Positions 8,510-16,294 of a DNA stretch of 29,678 nt are shown here, one piece after another (within the stretch, counting starts at the first letter, position 1; the number at the start of each line of letters is the position of its first letter). Source of the DNA: an uncultured Bacilli bacterium. Lineage in GTDB: Bacteria; Bacillota_I; Bacilli_A; RF39; UBA660. The stretch lies in NCBI GenBank assembly GCA_910586425.1, contig CAJUHL010000020.1, positions 1 through 29,678 of the forward strand. Direction: 5' to 3'. The position numbers and the translations under genes are program-made. The notes under the pieces were generated by a model. That model was not told the DNA's origin. It saw only the letters and a list, made by a program, of their open reading frames with translations, and ran no database searches.

Positions 8510-8962
8510 TTATAGGTTCCCAATTAAGAGATCATAAAGTTCCTCATACGTTTTAAGACTGTAATCCTTCCCATCATAAGTAACCATCCCAGGTTTCCAG
8601 GCAGTTCCATAATCCAAATCACAGATGAAATACCAAATCCATTCGCTTTTGTCATGAAAACATTCGGTGAGATATGAAATGATATCATTTTTTACAGATG
8701 GAAGATAAAGTGCGGAGTCTTCGCATGTTTCCTGTAAAACAGAATAGATTTTATCCTGTTTCTTATCTAAATTTTCCATTGCTTTCAATAGTTTACAAAA
8801 TTGTGCTTTTTCTGGAACCGGATATTCTACTAATTTGAATTTTGCAGGGTCAGCGAATTCATAACTATTCTCTTTAATAACAAGAATTTTACCAGTTGGA
8901 GTGAACGCAACACTATCGGTAGTGATAGGTTTTCCTGTCTGTGTTTCAATAATTCGATACAT
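8510..8962 (-). CDS. Hypothetical protein, 150 aa
   Basis: The start at 8962 is preceded on the minus strand by AGGAGG, a full-strength ribosome binding site, and the gene ends next to a shared terminator, so it is a real gene. The protein is soluble, with no signal peptide. It begins MYRIIETQTGKPITTDSVAF and continues with a beta-rich stretch. Residues about 52-90 are charged and helical, and the C-terminal part has aromatic segments (SEWIWYFICDLDYG). I do not recognise the family. The orientation opposite to nearly all neighbours and the 150-base divergent gap to the DUF5662 gene suggest independent transcription. Confidence 0.7.
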   Translation of the reverse strand: MYRIIETQTGKPITTDSVAFTPTGKILVIKENSYEFADPAKFKLVEYPVPEKAQFCKLLKAMENLDKKQDKIYSVLQETCEDSALYLPSVKNDIISYLTECFHDKSEWIWYFICDLDYGTAWKPGMVTYDGKDYSLKTYEELYDLLIGNL

Positions 8963-9112
8963 AAAGATTTTCCTCCTATATTCTGTCTTCTTAGATAAGT
9001 ATGCTTGAAATCAGAAAAAACAGAAAATTATTTAGATTTCAATAATTGCATAATTTAATGGATAAACAAGGAAGGAGCTTTAAATAGGAAAGTTTTTTGG
9101 AAGGAAAGAGTT

Positions 9113-9733
9113 ATGAATAAATTTATCGCACATTTAAAAACTGTATGTTGTCACAAAAAATATGTATTGAAAAATTGCCTTGTAGCTGGAATGCCTGTCA
9201 GAGGAATCTTGCATGATCTGTCAAAGTTTTCTCCGACAGAATTTTTAGAGAGTGTCAAGTATTATCAGGGAAATCGTTCTCCAATTGATGCGTGTAAAGA
9301 GGAGAATGAATATTCGGAAGCCTGGCTGCATCATAAGGGAAGAAATCGTCATCATTACGAGTATTGGCAGGATAACTTTGATAAGGGCGGAATTCCTCTG
9401 CAGATGCCTTTTAAAGATGCCCTTGAGCTTGTATGTGATTATATTGGAGCTGGGATGGCTTATGGAAAGGATAATTTTACTTACCAAGGAGAGTATGAAT
9501 GGTGGAGAAAGAAATGTTCGAAACCAATTGCGATGCATCCTCAAACAAGGCTGTTTGTGGAAATGATGTTAAAGAACATGGCGGATCATGGAAATAATGA
9601 GTGTTTGCATCGTTCTAGAGCAATAAAAATTTATGATAAAGCAGAAAGAATCTACAAAAAATCAGTTGATAGTATCAAAAAGGATAGGAAGGAAAGAGAA
9701 TATGTTGGAAAAAATATTGCAGTCCCTGCATGA
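9113..9733 (+). CDS. DUF5662 family protein
   Basis: A 206-residue cytoplasmic protein. The N-terminal pattern HKKYVLKNCLVAGMPVRG followed by ILHDLSKFSPTEF, then WLHHKGRNRHHYEYW, matches my memory of DUF5662, a histidine-rich family reminiscent of HD-type metal-binding folds that is common in Firmicutes and their phages. The conserved histidines and aspartates (HDLSKFSP, HHKGRNRHH, and HPQTRLFVEMMLKNM further on) look like a metal site, but no activity is established to my knowledge. ATG 9113 follows GGAAGGAAAGAG. The 3' end overlaps the next gene, the AbrB-like regulator, by 32 bases, so the two are likely translated from one message. Confidence 0.78.
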   Translation: MNKFIAHLKTVCCHKKYVLKNCLVAGMPVRGILHDLSKFSPTEFLESVKYYQGNRSPIDACKEENEYSEAWLHHKGRNRHHYEYWQDNFDKGGIPLQMPFKDALELVCDYIGAGMAYGKDNFTYQGEYEWWRKKCSKPIAMHPQTRLFVEMMLKNMADHGNNECLHRSRAIKIYDKAERIYKKSVDSIKKDRKEREYVGKNIAVPA

Positions 9734-10127
9734 GTGCGAGCAATTTAAAGAGGATAAGTCTGGAAAAGTATGTGTAAGGATGGAGGATGTTGAAAAAATC
9801 ATCTATGATGAGATGCTAAAAAGAAGAACTGGGAAGGACAATTTCTCTGTAAATGTAACCGGAATCATCCGCAGAGTAGATGATCTTGGCCGAATTGTGA
9901 TCCCGAAAGAGATCCGACAGGTTCTAGGTATTTCCGAAGGAACTCCTATGGAGATGTTTGCTTTAGATAATGGACTCTATATAGAAAAGCACTTGCTTGG
10001 AATGAAAGCAATCGATCTGGTAAGGAATTTAAGCGAAATAATTGATTCGGCTAATACAGAATTTTGCTCTGATAAAGTGGAAAAGATTCAGGGCTATATT
10101 CAAGAAATACAGAAATTATTAAAATAG
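9702..10127 (+). CDS. AbrB/SpoVT-like transition-state regulator
   Basis: A 141-residue DNA-binding protein. Residues 53-97 form an AbrB-type swapped-hairpin domain: VTGIIRRVDDLGRIVIPKEI, then VLGISEGTPMEMF, very close to SpoVT/AbrB. About 50 residues precede it with a helical, charged character, and about 40 residues follow, so the domain is central rather than N-terminal as in AbrB. I chose ATG 9702 because AGGAAGGAAAGAG lies just upstream; an in-frame ATG at 9633 within the previous gene lacks a ribosome binding site. It overlaps the DUF5662 gene by 32 bases. Such regulators repress by binding AT-rich promoters; targets here may include the element's own genes or sporulation and transition-state genes (inference). 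Confidence 0.88.
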   Translation: MLEKILQSLHECEQFKEDKSGKVCVRMEDVEKIIYDEMLKRRTGKDNFSVNVTGIIRRVDDLGRIVIPKEIRQVLGISEGTPMEMFALDNGLYIEKHLLGMKAIDLVRNLSEIIDSANTEFCSDKVEKIQGYIQEIQKLLK

Positions 10128-10134
10128 TTTTATA

Positions 10135-10159
10135 AAAAGTGCTTTCACAGCGCTTTTTT
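10135..10159 (+). terminator. Intrinsic terminator after the AbrB-like gene
   Basis: AAAAGTGCT (10135-10143) pairs with AGCGCTTTT (10149-10157, one G-U pair) around TTCAC, followed by further Ts. Confidence 0.85.
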
Positions 10160-10210
10160 GTTTCTGTTTTTTTTACATACTAACAATAAATGATAAAAGG
10201 AGAGAGTTTG

Positions 10211-10708
10211 ATGAATAAAATTATTTATGTAGATATGTACTTCAGATGCACAGGAGTAAAGAATGGAAGAGATGAATTTTTAAGAGCAAATGCATCCGGT
10301 ATTATTTTTGGCTCCTTAACGGAAGAATATTATACCGAAATAAAAAAAGGCATTGTAGAAAAATATAAGGCAGATGGCTATCAGATTCTTGAGGTTGAAT
10401 GCTGTTCAAAAAAGGAGTATACTGAATGTGGGTCGGACGAGGAAATTCTTGAGGCTCCACTTGGATACATAGAAATTTACTTATCTACGGTTTATGAAAT
10501 GGATGGAAAAGAGCAATATGATTTTGTGGCATGGAAAAGCGATTTTAATACGTTTTTTGATGAAAGTTTGTGGGATGGGTTTGCTAGTGCCATAAAAAGA
10601 GAACATGAAAAAACAGGGTGTACGAATATTAAGATACATCCAGTAACAAAGGAAATCTATGAAAAATATAAAGGGACTGAGGAATTTGCAATAACATGGG
10701 AGGAGTAA
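10211..10708 (+). CDS. Hypothetical protein, 165 aa
   Basis: I place the start at ATG 10211 because GGAGAGAGTTTG lies immediately upstream; the earlier in-frame ATG at 10190 overlaps that ribosome binding site and has none of its own. The protein is acidic and soluble, beginning MNKIIYVDMYFRCTGV, with a pattern of alternating beta strands and helices and a C-terminal EKYKGTEEFAITWEE. A cysteine pair (VECCSKKEYTEC) is present. I do not recognise a family. It ends one base before the metallophosphoesterase start, so the two are almost certainly co-translated. A CATACT -10-like box sits at 10176-10181, right after the preceding terminator. Confidence 0.65.
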   Translation: MNKIIYVDMYFRCTGVKNGRDEFLRANASGIIFGSLTEEYYTEIKKGIVEKYKADGYQILEVECCSKKEYTECGSDEEILEAPLGYIEIYLSTVYEMDGKEQYDFVAWKSDFNTFFDESLWDGFASAIKREHEKTGCTNIKIHPVTKEIYEKYKGTEEFAITWEE

Positions 10709-10709
10709 T

Positions 10710-11450
10710 ATGATTTTTGTGACAGGTGATTGTCATATGGAATATCAGAAATTCAATATGGCAAACTTTCCAGAACAAAAAAATCTCACAAGAGAGGATT
10801 ATATGATTATTTGCGGAGATTTTGGTTTATGGGACGATTCTAAAGAGCAGAGATATTGGTTGGATTGGCTGTCTAATAAAAGCTTCACGCTACTTTTTGT
10901 AGATGGAAACCATGAAAATTTTCATCTACTTAATTCTTATGAGATAACTAAATGGCATGGTGGAAAAATTCATCGTATCCGTGAGAATCTCATACACTTG
11001 ATGCGTGGGCAGGTATATGAGATTGATCAAAAAAAGATATTTACCTTTGGCGGTGCCCAGAGTCATGATGTGTCTGGAGGAATTCTTGATCCGCTAGATT
11101 CGGACTTTAAGACAAAAAAGAGATGGTTAAACAAGGAGAATCTGCCCTATCGAGTTAAGGGACTATCTTGGTGGGAAGAGGAAATGCCATCAAAAGAAGA
11201 ATATGAAGAAGGATTCCGGAATCTTTCTATAAACAAATGGAAAGTAGATTATATAATTACTCATTGTTGCTCATCAAATATTCAGGCAACATTTGGTCAT
11301 GGATTATATGAAAAAAATGAACTAACCAATTATTTAGAGGAAGTTTTAAAAAATCTTACATTCAAAAAACATTATTTTGGACATTATCATGATGACCGTG
11401 CGATCGGAGAAAAGTATCGCATGATGTTTAATGATATTAAAATGATATAA
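10710..11450 (+). CDS. Calcineurin-like metallophosphoesterase
   Basis: A 246-residue cytoplasmic phosphoesterase of the calcineurin-like superfamily, which uses a two-metal site to hydrolyse phosphomonoesters or diesters. The metal-binding motifs are all present and in order: GDCH with D7 and H9; CGDFG with D37; DGNHEN with N67 and H68; ITHCC; and GHYHDD near the C-terminus. A GGAQSHD segment with a long insert containing SWWEEEMPSKEE is typical of the bacterial subgroup found in Firmicutes and phages. The substrate cannot be read from the sequence. ATG 10710 is one base past the upstream stop, with the ribosome binding site GGGAGGAG lying in the end of that gene. A terminator overlaps its stop codon. 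Confidence 0.9.
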   Translation: MIFVTGDCHMEYQKFNMANFPEQKNLTREDYMIICGDFGLWDDSKEQRYWLDWLSNKSFTLLFVDGNHENFHLLNSYEITKWHGGKIHRIRENLIHLMRGQVYEIDQKKIFTFGGAQSHDVSGGILDPLDSDFKTKKRWLNKENLPYRVKGLSWWEEEMPSKEEYEEGFRNLSINKWKVDYIITHCCSSNIQATFGHGLYEKNELTNYLEEVLKNLTFKKHYFGHYHDDRAIGEKYRMMFNDIKMI

Positions 11451-11473
11451 AAAGGGCTTGGAGCCCTTTTTTT
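11450..11473 (+). terminator. Intrinsic terminator after the metallophosphoesterase gene
   Basis: AAAAGGGCT (11450-11458), loop TGG, then AGCCCTTTT (11462-11470) and three more Ts. It starts at the last base of the stop codon. Confidence 0.88.
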
Positions 11474-11528
11474 ATTGTGTTTTTTTTCAACATACTAAAT
11501 GTGTAAATCGTAAAAAGGAGAAAAGAAC

Positions 11529-12716
11529 ATGAAACTAGATGAAATTAAAAAATTAGTAAAGACCGATAGGTACTCTTTTTTTGAAAAAGATGAGCATCTA
11601 GGGAACAACATTTGTCTTTTGACATTAGGAGGATCCCATGCTTATGGAATGGATACAAATACAAGCGATGTAGATATCCGTGGCTGCGCACTAAATCTAC
11701 CAAAGGAAATTTTGACAGGAAACTATTATGAACAGTTTACTAACGATGAGACAGATACTGTAATTTATACATTCAATAAGATTATTGGGTTAATGGAAAA
11801 TTGTAATCCTAATGTAATTGAAATGCTAGGATGCAAACCAGAGCATTATTTATATTTATCTGATGTAGGAAAAGAATTGATTGAAAATAAAGAAATGTTT
11901 CTGTCGAAGCGATGCGTTAATTCATTCGGAGGATATGCAAATCAGCAGCTTCGGAGGCTACAAAATGCTATGGCACGTGATAGTTATCCGAAAAATGAGA
12001 AAGAAAAGCATATTTTAAATACAATTAGAAATATGAAATATCACTTAGCTGAGGTTTATCCAGGGTATGGTGAGAACAGTCTTAGACTTTACATAGACAA
12101 ATCTGCAAGACCTAATCTTGAAACGGAAATTTTTGTAGATTTTGATTTAAAAAAATTCCCGTTAAGAGATTATAGAGGTATTATGGCAGAAATGAATACT
12201 GTGATTAATGAATATTCCAAACTGAACAAGAGGAATACAAAAAAGGATGATAATCATTTGATGAAACATATGGCTCATCTTCTTCGGCTATATATGATGG
12301 CAATTGACATTCTAGCAAAGAAACAGATTATCACCTACCGGAAAGATGAGCATGATCTGCTAATGGATATCCGAAATGGAAGATATTTAACCATGGCCGA
12401 TAATGAGACAATTGCATTTTTTGAACAGGAAGCCGCAAAGTTAAGATCCGAATTTAATAATAAAAAGTTTAATGATGAACTGGAGTATGAACTTGGAAAA
12501 AAAGCATTAGAGAAAGACATTGATAAAATGATGACTGGTATATATAAGGTATCTGATGAATTTTGGGATATTTTTAATGAATATGAAAAGAAATTTACGT
12601 ATGCCAAGAAACATACAGAACTTCCTGATAACCCAGATTATAACAGAATCAACGACTTCAAAATGGAAACGAATCTTAAAATAATCAAAGAATTTTCATA
12701 TTTGCGAACGATTTAA
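11529..12716 (+). CDS. Pol-beta-superfamily nucleotidyltransferase (RlaP-like)
   Basis: A 395-residue protein whose N-terminus carries the nucleotidyltransferase signature: LGGSHAYGM (G34, G35, S36) followed by SDVDIRG with catalytic aspartates D47 and D49. The rest of the pattern (ETDTVIYTFNKIIGLMENCNPNVIEML and a long helical C-terminal part) matches my memory of the family of predicted nucleotidyltransferases including RlaP, an RNA-ligase-associated group. The reaction would be transfer of a nucleotide to an RNA, protein or small molecule; the target is unknown. ATG 11529 follows AAAAGGAG, and a CATACT -10-like box lies at 11491-11496. It is followed after 10 bases by a small ORF with its own ribosome binding site, so the two form a transcription unit ending at 12987-13012. 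Confidence 0.85.
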   Translation: MKLDEIKKLVKTDRYSFFEKDEHLGNNICLLTLGGSHAYGMDTNTSDVDIRGCALNLPKEILTGNYYEQFTNDETDTVIYTFNKIIGLMENCNPNVIEMLGCKPEHYLYLSDVGKELIENKEMFLSKRCVNSFGGYANQQLRRLQNAMARDSYPKNEKEKHILNTIRNMKYHLAEVYPGYGENSLRLYIDKSARPNLETEIFVDFDLKKFPLRDYRGIMAEMNTVINEYSKLNKRNTKKDDNHLMKHMAHLLRLYMMAIDILAKKQIITYRKDEHDLLMDIRNGRYLTMADNETIAFFEQEAAKLRSEFNNKKFNDELEYELGKKALEKDIDKMMTGIYKVSDEFWDIFNEYEKKFTYAKKHTELPDNPDYNRINDFKMETNLKIIKEFSYLRTI

Positions 12717-12726
12717 AGGAGTTAAT

Positions 12727-12906
12727 ATGATAAGGACAAATACATTGTTTGGAATTATTTCAGAAATGGAAAAGATGGGAAAATCAAAATTGGTACATGC
12801 AGATATTAGGAAAGATGGAACTGGAACGGCAGTGATAGAAAGCGAAGAGGGAAATTCCGTATGTTATAATGTAAAAAGTGGAGGAATACTGGAGCTGGCT
12901 AAATAA
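12727..12906 (+). CDS. Small hypothetical protein, 59 aa
   Basis: ATG 12727 follows AAAGGAGTTAAT, ten bases after the nucleotidyltransferase stop, and the frame ends at TAA 12904-12906. The product begins MIRTNTLFGIISEMEKMG, is soluble and mixed alpha/beta, and ends GGILELAK. Position and ribosome binding site argue that it is a real partner or accessory of the upstream enzyme, but I do not recognise it. Confidence 0.6.
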   Translation: MIRTNTLFGIISEMEKMGKSKLVHADIRKDGTGTAVIESEEGNSVCYNVKSGGILELAK

Positions 12907-12986
12907 AAAACATCAATCTGGTTGCTGCTGTTGCCAATGAATATGCGATTATGCTAATAGGATGTAGGATATACTTTTGCCCAAAT

Positions 12987-13012
12987 AAAAAACCGCTTGG
13001 AAGCGGTTTTTT
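12987..13012. terminator. Bidirectional terminator
   Basis: AAAAAACCGCT (12987-12997) pairs with AGCGGTTTTTT (13002-13012) around TGGA. It terminates the nucleotidyltransferase unit and would also terminate the minus-strand remnant whose stop is at 13011-13013. Confidence 0.88.
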
Positions 13013-13121
13013 ATTTTATGGATTTTCTCATGCGGCCTAGCAACTGTTTCACTAGCCTTCTCTTAGTTCCTGCTGCAGATTGGCCGGTTTTAGTTGATAG
13101 AGTTAGATAAAAATCTGCTAC
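13011..13121 (-). pseudogene. Possible 3' remnant of a minus-strand gene
   Basis: On the minus strand a frame is open for 36 codons and ends in TAA (13013-13011) exactly at a strong terminator, as a true gene end would. The peptide includes FYLTLSTKTGQSAAG and ends LVKQLLGRMRKSIK, a basic helical tail. There is no start codon or ribosome binding site; an in-frame TAG stands just upstream at 13124-13122. The base composition is richer in GC than the flanks. I read this as the surviving C-terminal scrap of a deleted gene. The family is not recognised and chance cannot be excluded. Confidence 0.3.
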
Positions 13122-13190
13122 CTACAAAGATCGTTTAATATAAGTAACAACTTACATAATAATAATAAATACAAAAAGACGAGGATTAAT

Positions 13191-13394
13191 ATGAAACGAA
13201 AAATTTACTTCATTTTAAACGATTTTGTTAAAAGACTTGCACTAGACGATACGATAAATCTTTATGATAAATATGGAATGAGTAAAAATATGCAAGTCTG
13301 TGAAATTCCAGAAACATATCTTAACGCAGAAGTTATAAAATATAAATCAGATCATGCAGTCCCTAATTTGCATTTTAAACTGCATAAACTTTAG
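13191..13394 (+). CDS. Small hypothetical protein, 67 aa
   Basis: ATG 13191 is preceded by GACGAGGATTAAT, an acceptable ribosome binding site, and a CATAAT -10-like box lies at 13155-13160. The protein begins MKRKIYFILNDFVKRLALDD, is basic and mostly helical, and lacks a membrane span. It ends 25 bases before the Sir2 start and is probably transcribed with it. The family is not recognised. Confidence 0.55.
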   Translation: MKRKIYFILNDFVKRLALDDTINLYDKYGMSKNMQVCEIPETYLNAEVIKYKSDHAVPNLHFKLHKL

Positions 13395-13419
13395 GAATAA
13401 TAAAAGAGAAGGAGATTTA

Positions 13420-14151
13420 ATGGAACAAAATAAGATTGAAAAGCTGAAAGAAATCCTGCGAAGTTCAGATAGCATTGTATTCTTTGGTGGTGCGGGCGTT
13501 TCCACAGAATCCGGAATTCCTGATTTTAGGAGCAAAGATGGGTTATATAAGCAAAAGTATAAATATGATCCAGAATATATGTTATCAAAGGATTGCCTGG
13601 ACAAAATGTCATAAGAATTTTGGAAGTTTTATAGGGACAAAATTCTTATTGATCATGTATATCCCAATCATGCACATAAATCACTTGTAAAATTGGAACG
13701 GGATGGGAAGTTAAAAGCGATTGTCACACAGAATATAGATAATCTGCATGAAATGGCTGGATCTGAAAAGGTGTATCATATCCATGGGACTATTATGACC
13801 AATCATTGCATGGAATGCAAGAAAGGTTATTTGTTGGAAGATATAAAGAAGTCCGATGGAATCCCAATGTGCCAGTGTGGAGGAATGGTACGACCAGATG
13901 TCGTTCTATATGGAGAAAAATTACCAGAGGAAGATTGGAATAAATCTTTGTATGCTATTTCACAGGCAGACACTTTGATTATAGCAGGTACAAGCTTGTC
14001 GGTATTTCCTGCGGCAAACCTAATTGACTATTTTTATGGACCAAACCTAATTGTTATAAATAAGGAAGGTACAAATAGAGATCAATGGGCCGATCTTGTT
14101 ATTCATGGAAATGTGAGCGATATATTACAAAAGGCAGTATTAATTCAGTAG
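13420..14151 (+). pseudogene. Sir2-family NAD-dependent protein deacylase, interrupted by an in-frame TAA
   Basis: The frame from ATG 13420 (ribosome binding site GAAGGAG) to TAG 14149-14151 would give about 243 residues, the normal length of a bacterial sirtuin, but codon 65 (13612-13614) is TAA. Both sides are in the same frame and align continuously with the family: GGAGVSTESGIPDFR at residues 23-37, then DCLDKMS, the stop, and EFWKFYRDKILI. TQNID is at 103-107, catalytic H122 in HIHG, a zinc site with CMEC and CQCGG, and GTSLSVFPA near the end. Every signature residue survives, so the lesion is one base change, perhaps from GAA or CAA, rather than decay. The active product would remove acyl groups from lysines using NAD. 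No restart signal is visible after the stop. Options are a recent nonsense mutation, a sequencing error or readthrough. Confidence 0.85.
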
Positions 14152-14186
14152 ATATCTGATATCAGCAACTTTCATATGGTTAAGTT

Positions 14187-14214
14187 TTGACAAAGATTAA
14201 AATTACATAATAAT
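14187..14214 (+). promoter_or_regulatory. Candidate sigma-A promoter upstream of the transglutaminase-like gene
   Basis: TTGACA at 14187-14192 is a perfect -35 box. AATAAT at 14209-14214 gives a 16-bp spacer; the overlapping CATAAT at 14206-14211 would give only 13. A terminator hairpin (14228-14248) stands between this promoter and the ATG at 14269, so read-through would be needed. Confidence 0.5.
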
Positions 14215-14227
14215 GAAAAGAAAAAAG

Positions 14228-14248
14228 GAAGGCAATGCCTTCTTTTTT
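14228..14248 (+). terminator. Intrinsic terminator after the Sir2 gene
   Basis: GAAGGC (14228-14233) pairs with GCCTTC (14237-14242) and TTTTTT follows (14243-14248). It could end Sir2 transcription or attenuate the promoter at 14187-14214. Confidence 0.7.
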
Positions 14249-14268
14249 GTTTTAAAGAAGGTGTAAAT

Positions 14269-15057
14269 ATGAGAAAGCTAATGCAAATACTAATAATGAC
14301 GTTAAGTCTTATTAATACAAAACCAGTATTTGAGGTACCAATTCCTGCAGAACCTGGGTTCACACAGGCAGTGGGAACTTGCTGTGATCTGTGTCAAAAG
14401 ATAGAATCGCTTTATTCAAATGAACAAAATGATTCGTTAAAAGAAATGGAGATCGAGTTTTTAAAGTCATCCATCCATCCGGAGAATTATAGAAAATATT
14501 CTGATTTTTATGAGGTATGTACAGTCCCTTATGAAGAAGTTTTAAAATATAATCTACCAATATTAGGATTTAGCTCAGATTTTCCATTATACTCGATAGA
14601 AGAAGACTACCTAACAATTTACAGAAAACCTCAGGAAGGCAAGGAGTCTGATAGTCAAAAGAACATAGAAATATTGTATGATTTTGTTCTGAATGCAAAG
14701 GAATCAACAGATGGAATGGCTACAGATGAAAAAATCTCATATATCCAGGATATGATTATTCAAATATTGGAATATGATCAATCAGGAGATCTAATTCATA
14801 AACCAGATGAGGTGCTTTCTAAAAGACAGGCAGTATGTACAGGATATTCGAATTTATTTTATTTGATTTGTATTAATATAGGAGTTCCCTGTGAGTGTGT
14901 AGGCAATGAGGATCATATGTTTAACCGGATTTTTATAGATGGAGAATGGAACTATATTGATTGTACTTGGAATGATTCCACTGATTCTAATACATGGTAT
15001 ATGTTAAAGAGAGATCAACTGGATAAAGACCATCAGCTGTTGAACTGTTTTAACTGA
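14269..15057 (+). CDS. Transglutaminase-like cysteine protease-fold protein
   Basis: A 262-residue protein with the papain-like transglutaminase core. The catalytic triad is recognisable: C190 in AVCTGYSNLFYLIC, H216 in NEDHMFN, and D231 in YIDCTWND. The N-terminus MRKLMQILIMTLSLINT looks like a signal peptide or an N-terminal anchor, so it probably acts at the cell surface. Between them is an unclassified region of about 150 residues (about 25-175). Relatives include bacterial transglutaminase-domain proteins that hydrolyse or cross-link peptides; the substrate is unknown. ATG 14269 follows GAAGGTGTAAAT. A link to the pilus locus is possible but unsupported, since it is not adjacent. The primase gene starts 51 bases after its stop. 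Confidence 0.83.
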   Translation: MRKLMQILIMTLSLINTKPVFEVPIPAEPGFTQAVGTCCDLCQKIESLYSNEQNDSLKEMEIEFLKSSIHPENYRKYSDFYEVCTVPYEEVLKYNLPILGFSSDFPLYSIEEDYLTIYRKPQEGKESDSQKNIEILYDFVLNAKESTDGMATDEKISYIQDMIIQILEYDQSGDLIHKPDEVLSKRQAVCTGYSNLFYLICINIGVPCECVGNEDHMFNRIFIDGEWNYIDCTWNDSTDSNTWYMLKRDQLDKDHQLLNCFN

Positions 15058-15108
15058 AAATAAAATAGACATAATTAAGATGTATATGATGGAAGGAGAG
15101 AATAAATT

Positions 15109-16224
15109 ATGTATTATTCAGAAGAAGATATAAACAACATCCTTTCGAAAAATGATATTGTAGAAATTATTGGGAAACATGTCTCTTTGTTAAAGAAGAG
15201 TGAAAAATATATAGGATGTTGTCCATTTCATAGCCAAAGAATACCTACATTCATTGTAGACGAAACAAAACAGTTCTTTTATTGCCCAGAATGTGGACGC
15301 GGTGGAAATGTTGTGAATTTTCTTATGGAATTGTACCAGATATCTTTTCTGGAGGCGATTAATCGATTATCAGAGATTCGGATTGAAATTAAAGATTGCG
15401 AAACAAATTTGAAACATGCAATCCTTGAAATTAACAAAAGGGCGGCATATTTTTATCAGAAAAATCTTGAGAAATATGAATGTGTAAGAGAATATATTAA
15501 AAAGCGACAACTGGACGATGTGACGATACAGAAATTCGAAATTGGATTTTCAGGAGAGTTATCTACATCACTTTACTCAAGCCTAAGACGAAACGGATTT
15601 TCGGATATGGAAATAAAGGAGAGTGGACTAATTGGATTTTATGAGTCAGGAGCATTAGATAAATTTGCAAATAGGTTAATGTTCCCGATTCGAGATGTTA
15701 ATGGGAATTATATTGGATTTGGAGGTCGCATTTTAAGAGAAAATAAACAGAGGAAGGAAGCAAAATATCTGAATTCGCCAGAAACGTTGATATTCGAAAA
15801 ATCTGAAAATTTATTTGGCTTAAATTTTGCGAAAGAGAGTCCATTTGAGTATCTGATTTTATGCGAAGGATATATGGATGTGATTAGCATGCATCAAGCT
15901 GGATTTACGAATGCGGTTGCCAGCCTTGGAACAGCACTTACGGAAGGACAGGCCAGATTAATCAAAAAATATCGAGATAGAGTAGTCCTATCTTATGATT
16001 CTGATGGTCCGGGTTTAATGGCTGCACAAAGAGCTATTCCAATTTTAAGCAGTCAGAATATCGACATTCATTTTCTTGATCTGAAACCTTATAAAGATCC
16101 AGATGAATTGATAAAAAATAGCGGAAAAGAGGTATTTCAAGATAGAATTTCACATGTTTTAACAAAGGAGGAATGGCTTTTTAAACAAGCATATGAAAGT
16201 GGAAATACAGATTTAATACTGTAA
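15109..16224 (+). CDS. Short DnaG-type primase lacking the helicase-binding domain
   Basis: A 371-residue DnaG-family primase that would synthesise RNA primers. The CHC2 zinc finger has ligands C38 and H41 (CCPFH) and C59 and C62 (CPEC). The RNA-polymerase domain contains RLMFPIRDVNGNYIGFGGR, a near-canonical basic motif. The TOPRIM metal site has E253 in CEGYMDVI and D297/D299 in YDSDGPG. The protein stops soon after TOPRIM; chromosomal DnaG is around 600 residues and continues with a helicase-interaction domain that is missing here. The next terminator is directly downstream, so this looks like a natural end rather than a break. Short primases of this form occur on plasmids, phages and conjugative elements. 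Start ATG 15109 follows GGAAGGAGAG. Confidence 0.93.
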   Translation: MYYSEEDINNILSKNDIVEIIGKHVSLLKKSEKYIGCCPFHSQRIPTFIVDETKQFFYCPECGRGGNVVNFLMELYQISFLEAINRLSEIRIEIKDCETNLKHAILEINKRAAYFYQKNLEKYECVREYIKKRQLDDVTIQKFEIGFSGELSTSLYSSLRRNGFSDMEIKESGLIGFYESGALDKFANRLMFPIRDVNGNYIGFGGRILRENKQRKEAKYLNSPETLIFEKSENLFGLNFAKESPFEYLILCEGYMDVISMHQAGFTNAVASLGTALTEGQARLIKKYRDRVVLSYDSDGPGLMAAQRAIPILSSQNIDIHFLDLKPYKDPDELIKNSGKEVFQDRISHVLTKEEWLFKQAYESGNTDLIL

Positions 16225-16249
16225 AGGGAACCTCGGAGTTCCCTTTTTT
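16223..16249 (+). terminator. Intrinsic terminator after the primase gene
   Basis: AAAGGGAAC (16223-16231), loop CTCGGA, then GTTCCCTTT (16238-16246) and TTT. It starts inside the stop codon. Confidence 0.9.
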
Positions 16250-16294
16250 GATTTTTGTACAAAAAATACATAATAAAAATAAACGAGGTAAAAT

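Noticed and set aside
9252..9566. Open frame of about 100 codons in a second + frame within the DUF5662 gene
   Set aside because: It has no ribosome binding site and overlaps a recognised family almost entirely.
9633..9701. Upstream in-frame extension of the AbrB-like regulator
   Set aside because: It lies inside the DUF5662 gene without a ribosome binding site; ATG 9702 has a good one.
13612..13614. Sirtuin stop codon as evidence for a reassigned TAA codon
   Set aside because: Many well-defined genes in this window end in TAA next to terminators, so TAA is a normal stop here.
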